This document shows, in pieces, positions 10,650 to 21,551 of a stretch of 21,986 bases of DNA. The stretch comes from Smittium culicis (taxonomy: Eukaryota; Kickxellomycota; Harpellomycetes; Harpellales; Legeriomycetaceae): assembly GCA_001970855.1 (NCBI GenBank), contig LSSN01005710.1:1-21986 (forward strand), written 5' to 3'. The notes under the pieces were generated by a model. The model saw only the letters and a list, made by a program, of their open reading frames with translations, searched no databases and was not told where the DNA came from. Position 1 is the first letter of the stretch, and every line of letters begins with the position of its first letter. The translations under genes were made by a program, and so were the position numbers.

Positions 10650-12416
10650 ATGGATACCGATCCTCCTAGCTCCCGGAAAAATGAGGGATAATGGGCTAAA
10701 TTTCCGAATAGGAAAAAAACTGATAAAAAAAACTCGCGAATTGGAGAAAAACTGATCAAAGAGCTCCCATCAGGATCTCCAAAAATAACAGAAGGCCTCA
10801 AAAATTTACAGACCCCATCAACCAATTCTGAAAGAAAAGCTCCTCGCCCTTATGTATACCCTAAAGGAGACGGACGGCAACCTACAAATAGGAAATGAAG
10901 ATGGGTATAATTTGGAATAAGGATTTAAAAAAAAAATTCCAAAAAATGTCTACAAATCACAAGCTAGACAACGTATCAACCAAAAATCACATAGATGTTA
11001 TAGTACCGGGAAGAAACTGCAACAAGATAGGATGCTACCTAGTTAGATTTAAGGGGAAATGCGGAGAGACCATTAACACAATAATAGACCAATCAGACGA
11101 TGTCGAAAGTATATACTCATATGAATGAAGAAAAATCCTTTTTCTAAATTTTGAAACTGTCACCAAAGCCAGAGAAATTACCAAAAATGGCATAGCCATA
11201 AATAAGTCGAAGCTAAAGCTCTTTGAAACCCTCGCTGATGATAAGTCCACAATAATCATATCTGTTCCTAGCTTGGGCGGAATGAGTTTTAGAGACGGCT
11301 TACAAACCCTATAAAACGAGCTTAATAAACACGGGGAAATCCATGAAATCCATGAAATCCCAGCATGGAGAAATGAATGGAAAGGCATATACATAATCAA
11401 GTATATAAACATACTCTTTAAGCCTAAAAGAAGCTCTCAAAGTAATTTTCTTAGAAAAATCTCTATTAACAGCCATTTAATAAAGCTCTTCTGCAAAACA
11501 CAAAAAAAAATATGTGAAAAATGAGATTGAGTGGAACATCCAAATACAAATTGCAGAATTATAGAAACAAAAAAAATATGTAGAAAATAAAAAAACCGAA
11601 CTACTAAAAGACATCGGAAACATCTAATTTGTATTTAGTAAAAAAAAATACTTCAAGGGAAAATTCAGAAAATTCCAAATCAAAACTAGATATCTTTAAT
11701 CAATCTTTGGAAAAGAAAATATTTGAAATCCAATCCGCTTACGAAATTCCAAATATAACTCTGTACGGAAATATTGAAGCCAAAAGCAAACAAAAGCAAA
11801 AAAAATAACATAAATCAACCCCAACGAAAAAACTACTTCAAAGATGTCGAAAAAGATTTGGATATTTTGAAGCCAGTCTATTCAAATTCCGAAATTTCAA
11901 ATGAAGTGACACCTCCTCGAAGCAAGAAGATAGAAATAGATATTGATATTTCCAAGCTCGTTTCTTCAAACTATGTATTATTAGATGAAGTTGCACCTCC
12001 TGGGAGCAAGAATTTTATAAATTCTGGAATCGGAAAAAAAAATACAACCAAACATAGATCCACTGGAAAATTTCGAAATACAAAAATACAATGAATACCG
12101 AAAAGTGTCGAATTCACATGTTGAAATTCCTCTCATAAAATCTTTTATAGATCTGATGCAAAAAAAGCGTCGCAAAATCGATAGAAAAATATCGCCAAAG
12201 AAAAATGATATCCAAATCGAACATCTATTAGTCCGGAACTATGTAGAGCCAATGGAATCTCCAAAAACAATTACCTCGCAACTCCCTATAAAGCCTGAGA
12301 TGATAGTAAAAGAATTGCAAGTTGAAAATAAACACACAAAAATCTCAGAACTGGCACATAAAAAAAAACTGCCAAAAGAAAATACATCAGTTAATTATGA
12401 AAATTGCGACGTATAA
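10650..12416 (+). pseudogene. LINE ORF1 pseudogene with degenerate CCHC zinc knuckle
   Basis: In LINEs this product binds the element RNA. From the ATG at 10650 the frame reads MDTDPPSSRKNEG and then TAA at 10689; it reopens, and continues in another frame from about 10895 (77 codons, ending YSYE). Later parts lie at 11774-12094 and 12105-12416. A CCHC knuckle is recognisable at about 11513-11554: spacing C-x2-[C]-x4-H-x4-C, with the second Cys position and a nearby aromatic position now TGA. A 9-bp duplication near 11340 gives HEIHEI before PAWRNEW. Downstream are two tandem 28-residue repeats and perhaps a third diverged one. The start codon is uncertain because the frame is open upstream of 10650. 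Assignment as ORF1 rests on position before an endonuclease-RT ORF and on the knuckle. Confidence 0.72.
11855..12022 (+). repeat. 84-bp (28-residue) tandem repeat within LINE ORF1
   Basis: Two adjacent units of 84 bp start at 11855 and 11939. At protein level they begin DLDILKPVYSN and DIDISKLVSSN, and share E-V-x-P-P-x-S-K near the end (EVTPPRSKK, EVAPPGSKN). The unit length is a multiple of three, so the frame is kept. A possible third, more diverged unit begins near 12209 (DIQIEHLLVRNYVEP). Confidence 0.8.
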
Positions 12417-12419
12417 TGA

Positions 12420-15400
12420 GTAAGCATTGAATAACGATAAACACAGACAACAAATAATCATATTCTTAAAATGTGAAAATTTTGATGTCGCCTTTAATCA
12501 AGAAACTCACTATAACAAACACGAAAATGAATACTGGAAAAATCAGTGGGGATACCCGTCTGTATGGTCTCAGTATGTGGTGATACTAATTAACAAAAAA
12601 TAAATAAAAATACTAAAAAGTAAAACTTTTCATATGGTGAGAGTAATAATAGCACTAGTAATAGGAGGCCCTTTTCGGATGCCCTTTTCGGATGCCCACT
12701 TATTTATTTTGCGTATAAGTATCCTCAAAATACAAAGAAAAGAATTAATTCTACATAATGCACACTGGTACATACCAAAATCTAAAAATATTAAATTAGC
12801 GGAGATTTTAATTTAAATATTGTCAATAAAATTTACAAATACCCTCCATCTGATATCAAAAGTGACTGGAAAAAAATAAATAAAATAATTAAAAAATAGT
12901 AATATCATAGATCTAAAAGAATATATCCTACTTAATCAATGTCAATTTACTTGAATAGGCTATGGGTTCGATAGAATGGGGACCCTGGATCACATAATTG
13001 CAACAAAAAACTGGCCAAGAATATTAACTAATATAAAAACTAAGGCTGGTCCTAAATCAGATCATCTAGTATTGATAGCATCATCTAACGACAATACTGA
13101 AAGAAAATCAAATACCAGAAAAAATGCATTTAACTTGAATAAATCCTTTCTCTTTATTATAAACTACACTAAAGAAATAGTTCAAATAATAAGTGTCAAA
13201 ATTTACTGTCAAGATCTGTCCAGATGCTTGATATGGGATAAATTTAAAGATGAAGTTGAAGAATTCTCACGAAAATTCAGAAAGACCATAAAAATTCAAA
13301 TAAATAATAAAATAATAAAATAATAAAATAATAAAATCAAACAAAAAAATAAATAAAGTCTTGAATTATACATCAAAATCCTATGTAAATGAAATCAAAA
13401 AAAAAAAAAAACAATCATTAATTGACAGTTTCTTTGATAAAAAATAATTTCTAAATAGCTAAAAAAAAGGAGGCTAAATAGATTAATTATAAAATCTCGA
13501 ATTAAATGGGACGAATTAAAATTAAGAATAATTAATTTTTCTTCAACACAATCAAATTAAATAGCAAAAATAAAAAATATCCACCCTTACATCTACTGAC
13601 AGTTAACTATAAATATAACAAGATTAAATTAACTAAGAAATCCATAATTTTTATCAAGAGCTATACAAAAAAGGAAAATCTATATAATCAGCTCAAAAAG
13701 AGCTAAAAATTCATTACAACTAAAATATATAAAAAAAGAAACGATGAAACAGTGCATGAAACCTCTAAAAACAAAATTTCGGAAATAATAATGATCTTGC
13801 CGAAAAATAGCTTGACAGGGTCCGACGTAATTCCAAAATAGTTCTATCAATAATTTCGAATTCATCTACTAAAATTTATGACCGAAACCTACAACTAATA
13901 TACGAAATTAATTAAATATCCCAGATCATTCAAAAATTCAAGCACAGTACTACTCCCAAAAAAAAGAAGATTTGAAAATCTTATAGAATTGACGGTCAAT
14001 AAACTTATTCAATTGTGTCCAAAAAACATTTACAAAGATTCTTACTGATAAAATTCAAAAGGGGATTAATCAAATAATTAAAAAGTCCCAAACATAATTT
14101 ATTTCAAGAAGGAATATATTAAACAACATATAAACGATGAAAAATAAACTTGAAACAGGTTTTATGAAGAAAGAAAACCTAAATAGATATATATTGAATA
14201 AATACCAACAAAAAGCTTATGATAAAGTAAATTGGTAATGCCTTTTGCGAGTTATGGGAAAATTAGGTTACAGGAGAAACCTTATTAACATGATAAAAGA
14301 ACTATAAAAGGGGTCAAAAATAAATACTTACCTCTTGAGCAAGGGCCAAAGCAAGGAGATCCGCTATCACCACTGCTATATAACATATTTATCGAGCCAA
14401 TGATACGATATGATCTGATAAAAATAAGATTTATAGGAAAAGACGAAAAATACTCCAAAAATACTGCATTTAAAGATGATATATTAATAGCAATTAGTAC
14501 AATAGAAGACCTAAAAACAGTAAAAAAAGTTATTAATCTACACTCAAAGGCATCAAATACTAAATTAAATACTGAAAGACTACGGTGATAAAATTAGGTA
14601 ATCCTGAAGAAAATTTGTCACCTTTAAATGAAAAATATTATGCTAGATCGGAAAAAAAATTTCTGTTTATTGGGGATCTATATAAACGAAAGAGGTATAG
14701 ATATTAAAAAAAACGTGGAAAACTTATTAGCAAATATTAAAAATAGAATTAATACCTTTAAGCAGCGAAGCATAATCATTTTGGTGAAAATTCTAATTAC
14801 AAACTTCTTGAATTTCTCTAAAATCAACTATGCGGCAAATTTAGTTCCTCTAAGTGATAGCTTTTTTAAGTAAATTTAAAAAATTATTTTCAAATATATA
14901 TGGAATTCAAAAAAACCTAAAATAAACCATGAAACACTCACTGAACCCAAGGAAAATGGTGGGTTGGGTTAATAAATATCAGAGCCCAAAGTGAAGCTAT
15001 TTTTGCAAAATAGATATTAAAAGCTTAACTGAATCAGACCAAGCGTGGCACGATCCATCGATTCATATCCTAAATTCGATGTTAAATGAAAAAAGTAAAA
15101 AAATTCAAGTATCCAAGATACTAGAGAATGTAAAAAAAAATGCGAAGAATTATCCAACTTTCTGGAACTATTTCCTCAGAATATGGAATGATCTAATGAT
15201 AGGGACTAATAACACAGACCCTTGGAACCTAACTAATATAATGAACCAAACCCTAAAAAACGCAATTTTGAATAATAGTCAAAATATGAGTAATAAAAAA
15301 ATAAAAATCCTCGAGAATGCGGAAATTTTTACTTATCAAGACTTAATCTCGAAATCAAACTGCGAGGGAGTCGAAAATAAACCATTCACATAAATAATTA

Positions 15401-16158
15401 ATCTAGAAGCTATTTCAAAAAAAAATTTCATGTCAAAAGCTATTAGATCTTAAAAACTCCTACAAGATTCCAGCACAAGAAATAAAATTCAATTGAACAA
15501 CGGCAGTGGAGTACACAACCAAAAAAGGAAGAGCCGCTATGAAAACGAAATCAAAAAAGCTAAAAGTTAACACTATGAAATTGAATATACAAATTGAGAT
15601 TACTAATTGAAAAAGCGAATGGTTCAACGAATTAACTCCCAAAAAAGAGCATTTTTAACCCTGTTTTACCACAGTGGAATAATAGTCGAAAAAATATAAG
15701 TATTGGCGAAGTGAAAGTGATTGAATATGCAAATTATGCAGAAAAAAAGAAGAGGACTTAGAACATATGTTTTTTGGCCGTAAAAGAATAATTAAATTTT
15801 GGGAATGCGTTTCCATATTTTTTAAAGAAATAAAAAATCAGAAAGAAAATTATGAAATTGAACCAATAACAAAAATTTATATCTTACAACAGCTATCAAA
15901 TAAAAAACATCAATACCACAAAAAGAGAAATTATTAAGCCTCAGACTATGGGAAATATACCGCACAAAAACTGAATATGTGCTATCCAATAAAATATTCA
16001 ATCCCGCAAAAATGATCCAACGTTTTAAAAACAATCTAAGACAATTCATCTAGACACTACTCGAAACCAATAAAAAAACTTCGAAAAAAAATGACTATTT
16101 ACTCAGAACCAATGGAATTTATATAATCCAGGTGATCTACACAGACCGGCAAATCTAA
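12420..16158 (+). pseudogene. LINE ORF2 pseudogene: AP-like endonuclease, reverse transcriptase, C-terminal zinc finger
   Basis: This is the enzyme of target-primed reverse transcription. Endonuclease motifs in order: QETH at 12499-12510, GDFN at 12801-12812, and SDHL at 13057-13068. Reverse transcriptase: KKGDLK-like block near 13960, AYDKVNW near 14214-14237, QGPKQGDPLSPLLYNIF at 14340-14390, and the catalytic block AFKDD at 14466-14480, where the family has FADD, so Ala is replaced by Lys. GGLG-type block near 14960. C-terminal zinc finger C-x2-C-x8-H at 15728-15766, whose final Cys position at 15779-15781 reads CGT (Arg). The tail reads LLRTNGIYIIQ and stops at TAA 16156. Open pieces include 12976-13323, 14400-14588, 14628-14873 and 15079-15393, in different frames. 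Total length of about 1245 codons is normal for L1-type ORF2. Dead by many stops and shifts. Confidence 0.87.
12669..12694. repeat. 13-bp perfect tandem duplication in LINE ORF2
   Basis: CCCTTTTCGGATG at 12669-12681 is repeated exactly at 12682-12694. Thirteen is not a multiple of three, so this event shifts the ORF2 frame inside the endonuclease domain. It is one identifiable inactivating lesion. Confidence 0.9.
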
Positions 16159-16260
16159 TTTTCAACTTTTAAAGCCATAAAAATATACTAAAACTATTAA
16201 TAACACCTAAACATTGTAATTTTTGTTTGTTTATAAAATGTGTAAATTAAGTCTTATTTA

Positions 16261-16419
16261 GAAATAAACAATATTATTTATATAAACGACTAAAAGAATA
16301 TGGTAAATAAATAATTAATCGAAAAGGTGAAAAAGCCCAATCTGGGAAAAATCCTTTCAATTTATGTAATTAAATTATATCTAAAGTATGTAAAATATAA
16401 TCCCTTTTGAGTATTACTA
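16261..16419. other. Spacer between LINE 3' end and foldback
   Basis: AT-rich sequence with no open frame or motif recognised. It may include the distal LINE 3' untranslated region. Confidence 0.4.
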
Positions 16420-16610
16420 TGCTTGGATTATTAGCTTGTAATTAATAATTAAACAGAATCTCAATTGTTGCAATTAGTCACAAACTCGGATTATGTAATT
16501 GAAATAATGTTTGCCTTGATTATTTATCCAATAGTCTATCCACAGTTCGTATTACGAATTGCAACAATTGTATTCCAGATAATTGATAATTGTCTCACGA
16601 CAATAGCATC
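16420..16610. repeat. Imperfect foldback (long inverted repeat), possible MITE-like element
   Basis: CAATTGTTGCAATT at 16462-16475 is the exact reverse complement of AATTGCAACAATTG at 16557-16570. Similarity continues with gaps on the inner side (about 16476-16495 against 16535-16556) and on the outer side, where AATTAATAATTA pairs mostly with sequence near 16580-16593. The whole arms may span about 190 bases around a centre near 16516. It has no coding capacity. No target-site duplication was identified. It could be a foldback transposon relic, a hairpin in a transcript, or part of an element end. Confidence 0.6.
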
Positions 16611-16850
16611 TATCAAAACTATTTAAAAACGTCATTTTATAGCCTTACATTAGATTTTATTCATGAAATAAATTACACAAAAAAAAATCGAAAATTACAA
16701 ATAGATGAAATAAAAACTAAATGGTTTTTTATATAATAAAATTCTATGTTACGCATTATCGATATCACTATCATCTTTTTTTCGAAAAATTACTCTGCCA
16801 AAAACATTAATATTTTCATAATTTTTTCTAAAAAATGTGCTCAGATATAT

Positions 16851-16899
16851 CTCTAATCTCTAATCTCTAATCTCTAATCTCTAATCTCTAATCTCTAAT
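16851..16899. repeat. (CTCTAAT)7 perfect tandem heptamer array
   Basis: Seven exact copies of CTCTAAT in 49 bases. The other strand reads ATTAGAG, one base away from carrying the TTAGGG-type telomere core, but the unit is seven bases long. It is most simply a microsatellite. Confidence 0.95.
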
Positions 16900-18229
16900 A
16901 CCTTTAGTAGGATAAATAAATTTATATCTGATATGAAAATCATACTTCAGGGAATTAAGTGGAACAAATTTCTGAGGAATATCACTTAATAAAAGTAAGA
17001 TGCCCTGAAACGATGCTCAAAATAAACCCTGAGATACAGAAACTTATACTTTAATTTATCTTAAATAATTTAAATAAAAAACTTTATTTATCATTTAAAA
17101 TAAACATAAATTAAGATATTTTATTAAAATAATATAAAATACAGCGTTTATATAGTTTTCATTAACTATAAGATTATTTTTTTAATACAAATCAGAGTTA
17201 ATTTGAGTTTAAGTTTTATTTTGACTCGGTAGAGAATATACTAAGCTGCTGTTAATAAATGTAAAATAATTTAACTAAATTGTTTCATATATAAAGAATT
17301 AATGTATAAATAGCTAATAAATCACTTAAATAAATTAAATTATATTTTAAAAAATACAAAATATCCCGTATATGACTGAGGATTCCTACAGAATCAAGCT
17401 AACAAAAGTAGAGTAGAAAGAGGATATCTATTAACGATCAATACATATCAATTCATGACCAAATCCTCCTCTAATTTTTAAAGCATCTTTGGAATAATTA
17501 AATAAATCAGTAACATAATTTCATGCATTCCAGTCGAAACTAGCTTACGGTACCAGAATTTTCGACTATTTTTTACACTAAAGTATTCGATAAAATCCTA
17601 TTTTTACTTTTGAGGGCTCGATAATAGATGATCTAAATATCTTAAGGTGCATAAATAGAAACTTGGAATCAATTGCAACCCAAAAAAGACTAAATAATGT
17701 ACATAAAGGAATATCGTTGACAGTAAAACCGGAGCCAGTATTTAAATATTACTTTAAGCATTTTATTGACGGCGGAAAATTCTGTTAAAAATTATTGCGA
17801 TAAAGCTACCATAGCGAGCTAAGGATATGCACTCATTTCGCGAGCGCTAGCAGTTTTGAAGAATTCCGAAAATTTTAAGCTCCATCACTGAAAAGACTTA
17901 GAACACTGAATATGCATCTCTAAGATCGACTTTCAATCCCACTCGCAAAGAATTTTAGAAAGAAGCCTCTAAGAATTAATAAGATCTTTGTAAAAACTCA
18001 CAGACAATCAGTGAGCTAAGATTATCATATAGAAAGGTTTCGATTACGATTAAATTATATAAACCTTGAAGAAAGCTTTGATAAAGAATCCCCAGAAACT
18101 TCAAAAAGCGATTCGGATGGTACCACCACCACTGACCGTTCATCTTCAGCACATCAAGAGGAAACTGAGCTGCGAATTCCAATGAACTCTGAAAATTGAA
18201 GTGGCATCTTGCTTAAGAAAAAGGCTATG
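16900..18229. other. Region without a recognised gene upstream of the DIRS-like remnant
   Basis: From 16900 to about 17350 the sequence is A/T-saturated and noncoding. From about 17380 to 18229 base composition becomes more mixed, like the following DIRS-like RT remnant. This stretch is therefore probably the 5' (gag-like) part of that element, but it is broken by frequent stops in all frames and I recognise no motif in it. Confidence 0.45.
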
Positions 18230-19740
18230 AAAAAATTGTTAAATCCGAGATCAAGTTTTTAAAAGAATACATTCTGCATTCACAAGAAGACGGGGTAAAT
18301 TTACCAGTTTTGGACTACGAAAGCTGAATCAGTACCTAGAGGAGAGAAATATCAAGATTTTTACCTTCAACTGATCTAATGGATGGTAACCAGGAATGAT
18401 TAAATGACACCGTTAGATTTAAACTAAGATTTTCTGATTTATTTGATCACAAGACATGAAGAAAATACCTTCGGTTATACTAATGACCGTAGTTATTAAT
18501 TCAAATTTCAATCGTTTGTTCTGATATTGAGACCCGACACTAATTTAACAAATCCACGGCTCATACTATTTTTGAAATTAAATCAAAAGATAAGATAATC
18601 TGCGTAATTGAAAGACCTTTTAAAGCTATTTGGATTAATAGAAGTATGTAAGAATAGCACGAGGTTACTGAGTTTAAAGATAATTGAGTTTGAGTATCTA
18701 ATGAAATCGGGAAAATCGGATATAATACCTTAAAAGAGAATAATATAATTAGTGATGACTACAGAAATCAAAGATGACCCTAGATCTGCGTCAAGAGCCA
18801 GTAAAATTGATTACCGCTCAGAAAAAATCTCTCAGATTCTTAGCAATATTTACCGAGAAAGTTCAAGCCATATCGGGGGCTATTTTTCAAGGGTTATTAC
18901 TGCTGCTAAACCTGCTGAAATTGAAAAATCGATACTTATCAAAAATTTCATTTTGTATATCAAAGGTTTTGATAACCGAAAAATCAGTATAGAACCATCT
19001 TATCTGGAGAGATCGTAAGAAGAAATGGATTGACCAGTAATCCTTGCCGGAAATCTCGTAAATAGATTTTTTTACGTACGCATAAGATTCATCTTGGGGA
19101 AACTTCGTTGAACATAGGAGTTATTCAGGCTCTTGGAGAATTTCGAAAGTTTGTTACACACCACTACAAGAGTAGATTATCAATAATCTTTTCGATACGC
19201 CTGAATAAGGTTCTAAGAATGTCTGTGTTAACTTTTTAAAAAATACTGCTATCCTGGAATATGTGAGAAAGATCGGTGGAACCATTTAACTGGAGATATT
19301 AAGAATTACGGTGCGCAATTGGAACCATCGCACATCGAAAAACACAAGATCAAAATTCACATAGTACCTTACGTCATAAAACCTAAATATATGCCCAGAA
19401 GGTTAACCACACACACGGAATCTTTTATATTTAACGGGGTCTTGGAAGAAATAGATAAGGCATATAGGACACACGATGTGGAACTCTTCGCCTCGCCAAA
19501 AAACAAGTAGGTATAAATTTTTTACTGATGGTACACTGATAGAAAACTGAAGGCCATAAAGATCCGAGGATATAATGGCTCAGGAGGAAGAATCACTACT
19601 GTTGCCTCACCCTTCCCCTGGAATCTGATATCGCAAGTTGTTCAAAAAAAACTATGAGAGCTTAAAGATGACTCTGATCATTCCAGAATGAAAGTCAGAG
19701 AATTTTTCCAGAATTAAATCTCTATAAATATCTTTGACAC
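18230..19740 (+). mobile_element. Decayed DIRS-like (tyrosine-recombinase type) retrotransposon fragment
   Basis: The plus strand keeps the reverse transcriptase, connection and RNase H order and the diagnostic phrases of DIRS-like polyproteins, including HDVELFASPKNK and a downstream PWNLI block. DIRS elements integrate with a tyrosine recombinase rather than an integrase. Neither a recombinase (R-H-R-Y set) nor the family's inverted termini could be found in this window, so only part of the element is recognised and the limits given are those of recognisable coding remnants. Confidence 0.8.
18280..19700 (+). pseudogene. DIRS-like reverse transcriptase-RNase H pseudogene
   Basis: Reading across frames, blocks appear in the expected order. 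RT: LRKLNQYLEERN near 18318; MTPLDLN near 18400, where DIRS relatives have a Thr-Ser-Leu-Asp-Leu block; NDRSY then TAA then FKFQ near 18485; and the catalytic box at 18605-18616, now stop-L-K-D where relatives have Tyr-Leu-Asp-Asp. KSDIIP lies near 18705. The connection region is open for 72 codons at 18774-18992 (MTLDLRQEPVKLITAQKKSL onward, IFTEKVQAISGAIF). RNase H: IDFFTYA near 19059, with Tyr where the catalytic Asp of TDAS is expected, then SSWG and VEHRSYSG. RRLTTHTES to ELFASPKNK is open at 19319-19510, and PWNLISQVVQKKL lies near 19618. At least two catalytic Asp residues are lost. It is inactive; family assignment is strong, clade is not determined. Confidence 0.82.
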
Positions 19741-21551
19741 AAATATAGGAAGCCTCCAAAGTGGTACCAGAACTGTAGGATAAAAAGCCCCTGCTAACCA
19801 ATTACAATAAATAGTCGCTGATAGCTTGAAGGATCAATGAAGCTCTATCAAGGAGAATGGTTTCTTTAATTTCAAATTCACATATATTATAAGTATCACA
19901 ATATCAGTTAGAAAATGGTTGACTTGTTAATAAATACAGCAAAAATATAAGTCATTACATAAGGTAAAAAAGATAGTTCCTCGATATCGGCTGCAAGTGT
20001 GGTTTACTCTTTGTAGAGCTGTATACGAAATAAAAGCTGAGTAATAGTAAAATAAAGATTTATAAGTCAGCAAATTTCAATTTATTGTCCCAATAATCAA
20101 TCAGAAAAAGTGGCTGTGAATGGAGATTTGTAACTGAATTGGACGAAAAACGTATTAAAAACTTTTTAGATTAAAAACTGATATTACTCCAGTTACATAT
20201 GTCGTAGGTAATTTAGACTACAAAGAGAGTCTTTCTTAATTCTCAAGATGACGTCAATCGAGATCAAATTCAAAAAACTTTTACTTTTGTTTTTTTTATA
20301 CAAAATAAGTTCTTTTTAGTTTTTTTTATAAAGATAAATTTTGGCGATCTGATCTGATCTTAATTTTTATATTATTATTCTATATTTATATTATATTATA
20401 TTATACAAACTTCATATACTCGGCTTTACACATATAAACTTTTAGAAAATGAGAATAATGTTTTTCTGACTTGGAATGGCTACATATTTCAATTCTATAT
20501 AAAAATATAGTAATGTTCATAATGGAAAAAGAAGGAAAAGGAAGGAAAAAAAATAAAAATAAAATCATAAAATCACAAAAAAATTTAAACTTTATTTTAT
20601 AACTCATCAATTGAACCCAAAAAAATCCCTAGGGAATAATAAATAAATAAAATGAAACTAGGTGGAGAACTTGGAATTCTCTGAGACATATTACTTCAAG
20701 TTATCATGAAAAAAATTTTTCATTCAAAACAAAACATCGAACTAGCAAGCCATTTTTTTTTTTGTTTGCATTATGCATATTTAAGCAGGCTAGCTATATA
20801 ATTCGTATTTTACGATGCTCAAATAACTGAAATTGAATGCAAACTTTAATTTCTAATAGTGGAGCCACAAGAGAAACGCAAGTACTGAGAAATAGTTCAG
20901 CTGTGTGAAAATAGCTCACATTCTGAAAAGCTTATAAATCCAGTCGAGGCTTATAAGGTAAATAGAGAAAATTTGGAATTGAGCTAGTACCCATAAATGA
21001 ATTCCAATGGCAAATCTATCCAGGTAAATGAAATATTTAGATAAGGAAAAAACATTCCAAGGCTATATACGTAAATATTTTTACAAGAAGAATCTTAAAT
21101 TTTCTAATTTGACTTAAAAGACTCCAAATGCGCCCATCTCAAATATTAGAGCTGCTGTAGCTACGATAACTGTATAATAAGGTCTACCAGTATTTTCAAT
21201 TATAGCGTAGATTTTTTGGCAAAATTAATAAGTATTAGATTGATATTATCGCTCCTCTCGCACAGCTAGGATTAATTTAGCACATGCTATAATAACTATA
21301 GTGTCACTCAATATGAATCCATCATATGACGTATAAAATAAAGTTAATTTATATTTTTTTGTTCATTTAAAAGTCAAAAATAGGATTTGGTTTAAAATTA
21401 AATGTAAATTTTTAGAAGCTTATTTATCTTCTATAATAATAATATTTATAGAGCCGGTTAATTATGAATAAAAAGCAATTTTTATATATTGTTAGAAAGT
21501 TTTTAGTAGCTACTTAATAAAATCATATGCCCACCAACCGAGCTTGACAGA
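19741..21551. other. Region without a recognised gene
   Basis: About 1.8 kb with no convincing coding frame. 19741-20270 has mixed composition like the DIRS-like remnant and may be its 3' part, but no recombinase motif was found. One phrase, GCEWRFVTELDEKRIKNF near 20113, is open for about 26 codons and is unassigned. 20280-20640 is low-complexity, with GATCT three times at 20346-20360 and ATATT-type runs. 20640-21500 holds nothing I recognise. Confidence 0.5.

Larger units (their letters stand above)
10560..16260 (+). mobile_element. Near-full-length, inactivated L1-like non-LTR retrotransposon (LINE)
   Basis: A plus-strand element of about 5.6 kb with the classical two-ORF LINE order: ORF1 (10650-12416, zinc knuckle), then ORF2 (12420-16158) with endonuclease, reverse transcriptase and C-terminal zinc finger. 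It shows many stops, frameshifts and small tandem duplications, so it is not active. No RNase H domain was seen, which together with the ORF2 order fits an L1-type rather than an I- or Tad-type element. Outer limits are approximate: no target-site duplication and no clear poly(A) tail were found. The 5' limit is where coding-like composition begins, and the 3' limit allows for about 100 bases of untranslated sequence after ORF2. Confidence 0.85.

Noticed and set aside
12940..12965. TGA read as Trp (alternative genetic code)
   Set aside because: The intact ELG1-like gene uses TGG for Trp and has no in-frame TGA; TGAs occur only in pseudogenes next to other lesions.
13300..13340. Short AATAAAATAAT runs as a regulatory repeat
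   Set aside because: Simple slippage sequence within decayed ORF2, with nothing else to support a function.
18752..19018. 88-codon ORF as a gene of its own
   Set aside because: The overlapping frame at 18774-18992 carries the DIRS-like connection-domain sequence; the 88-codon frame is its out-of-register shadow.
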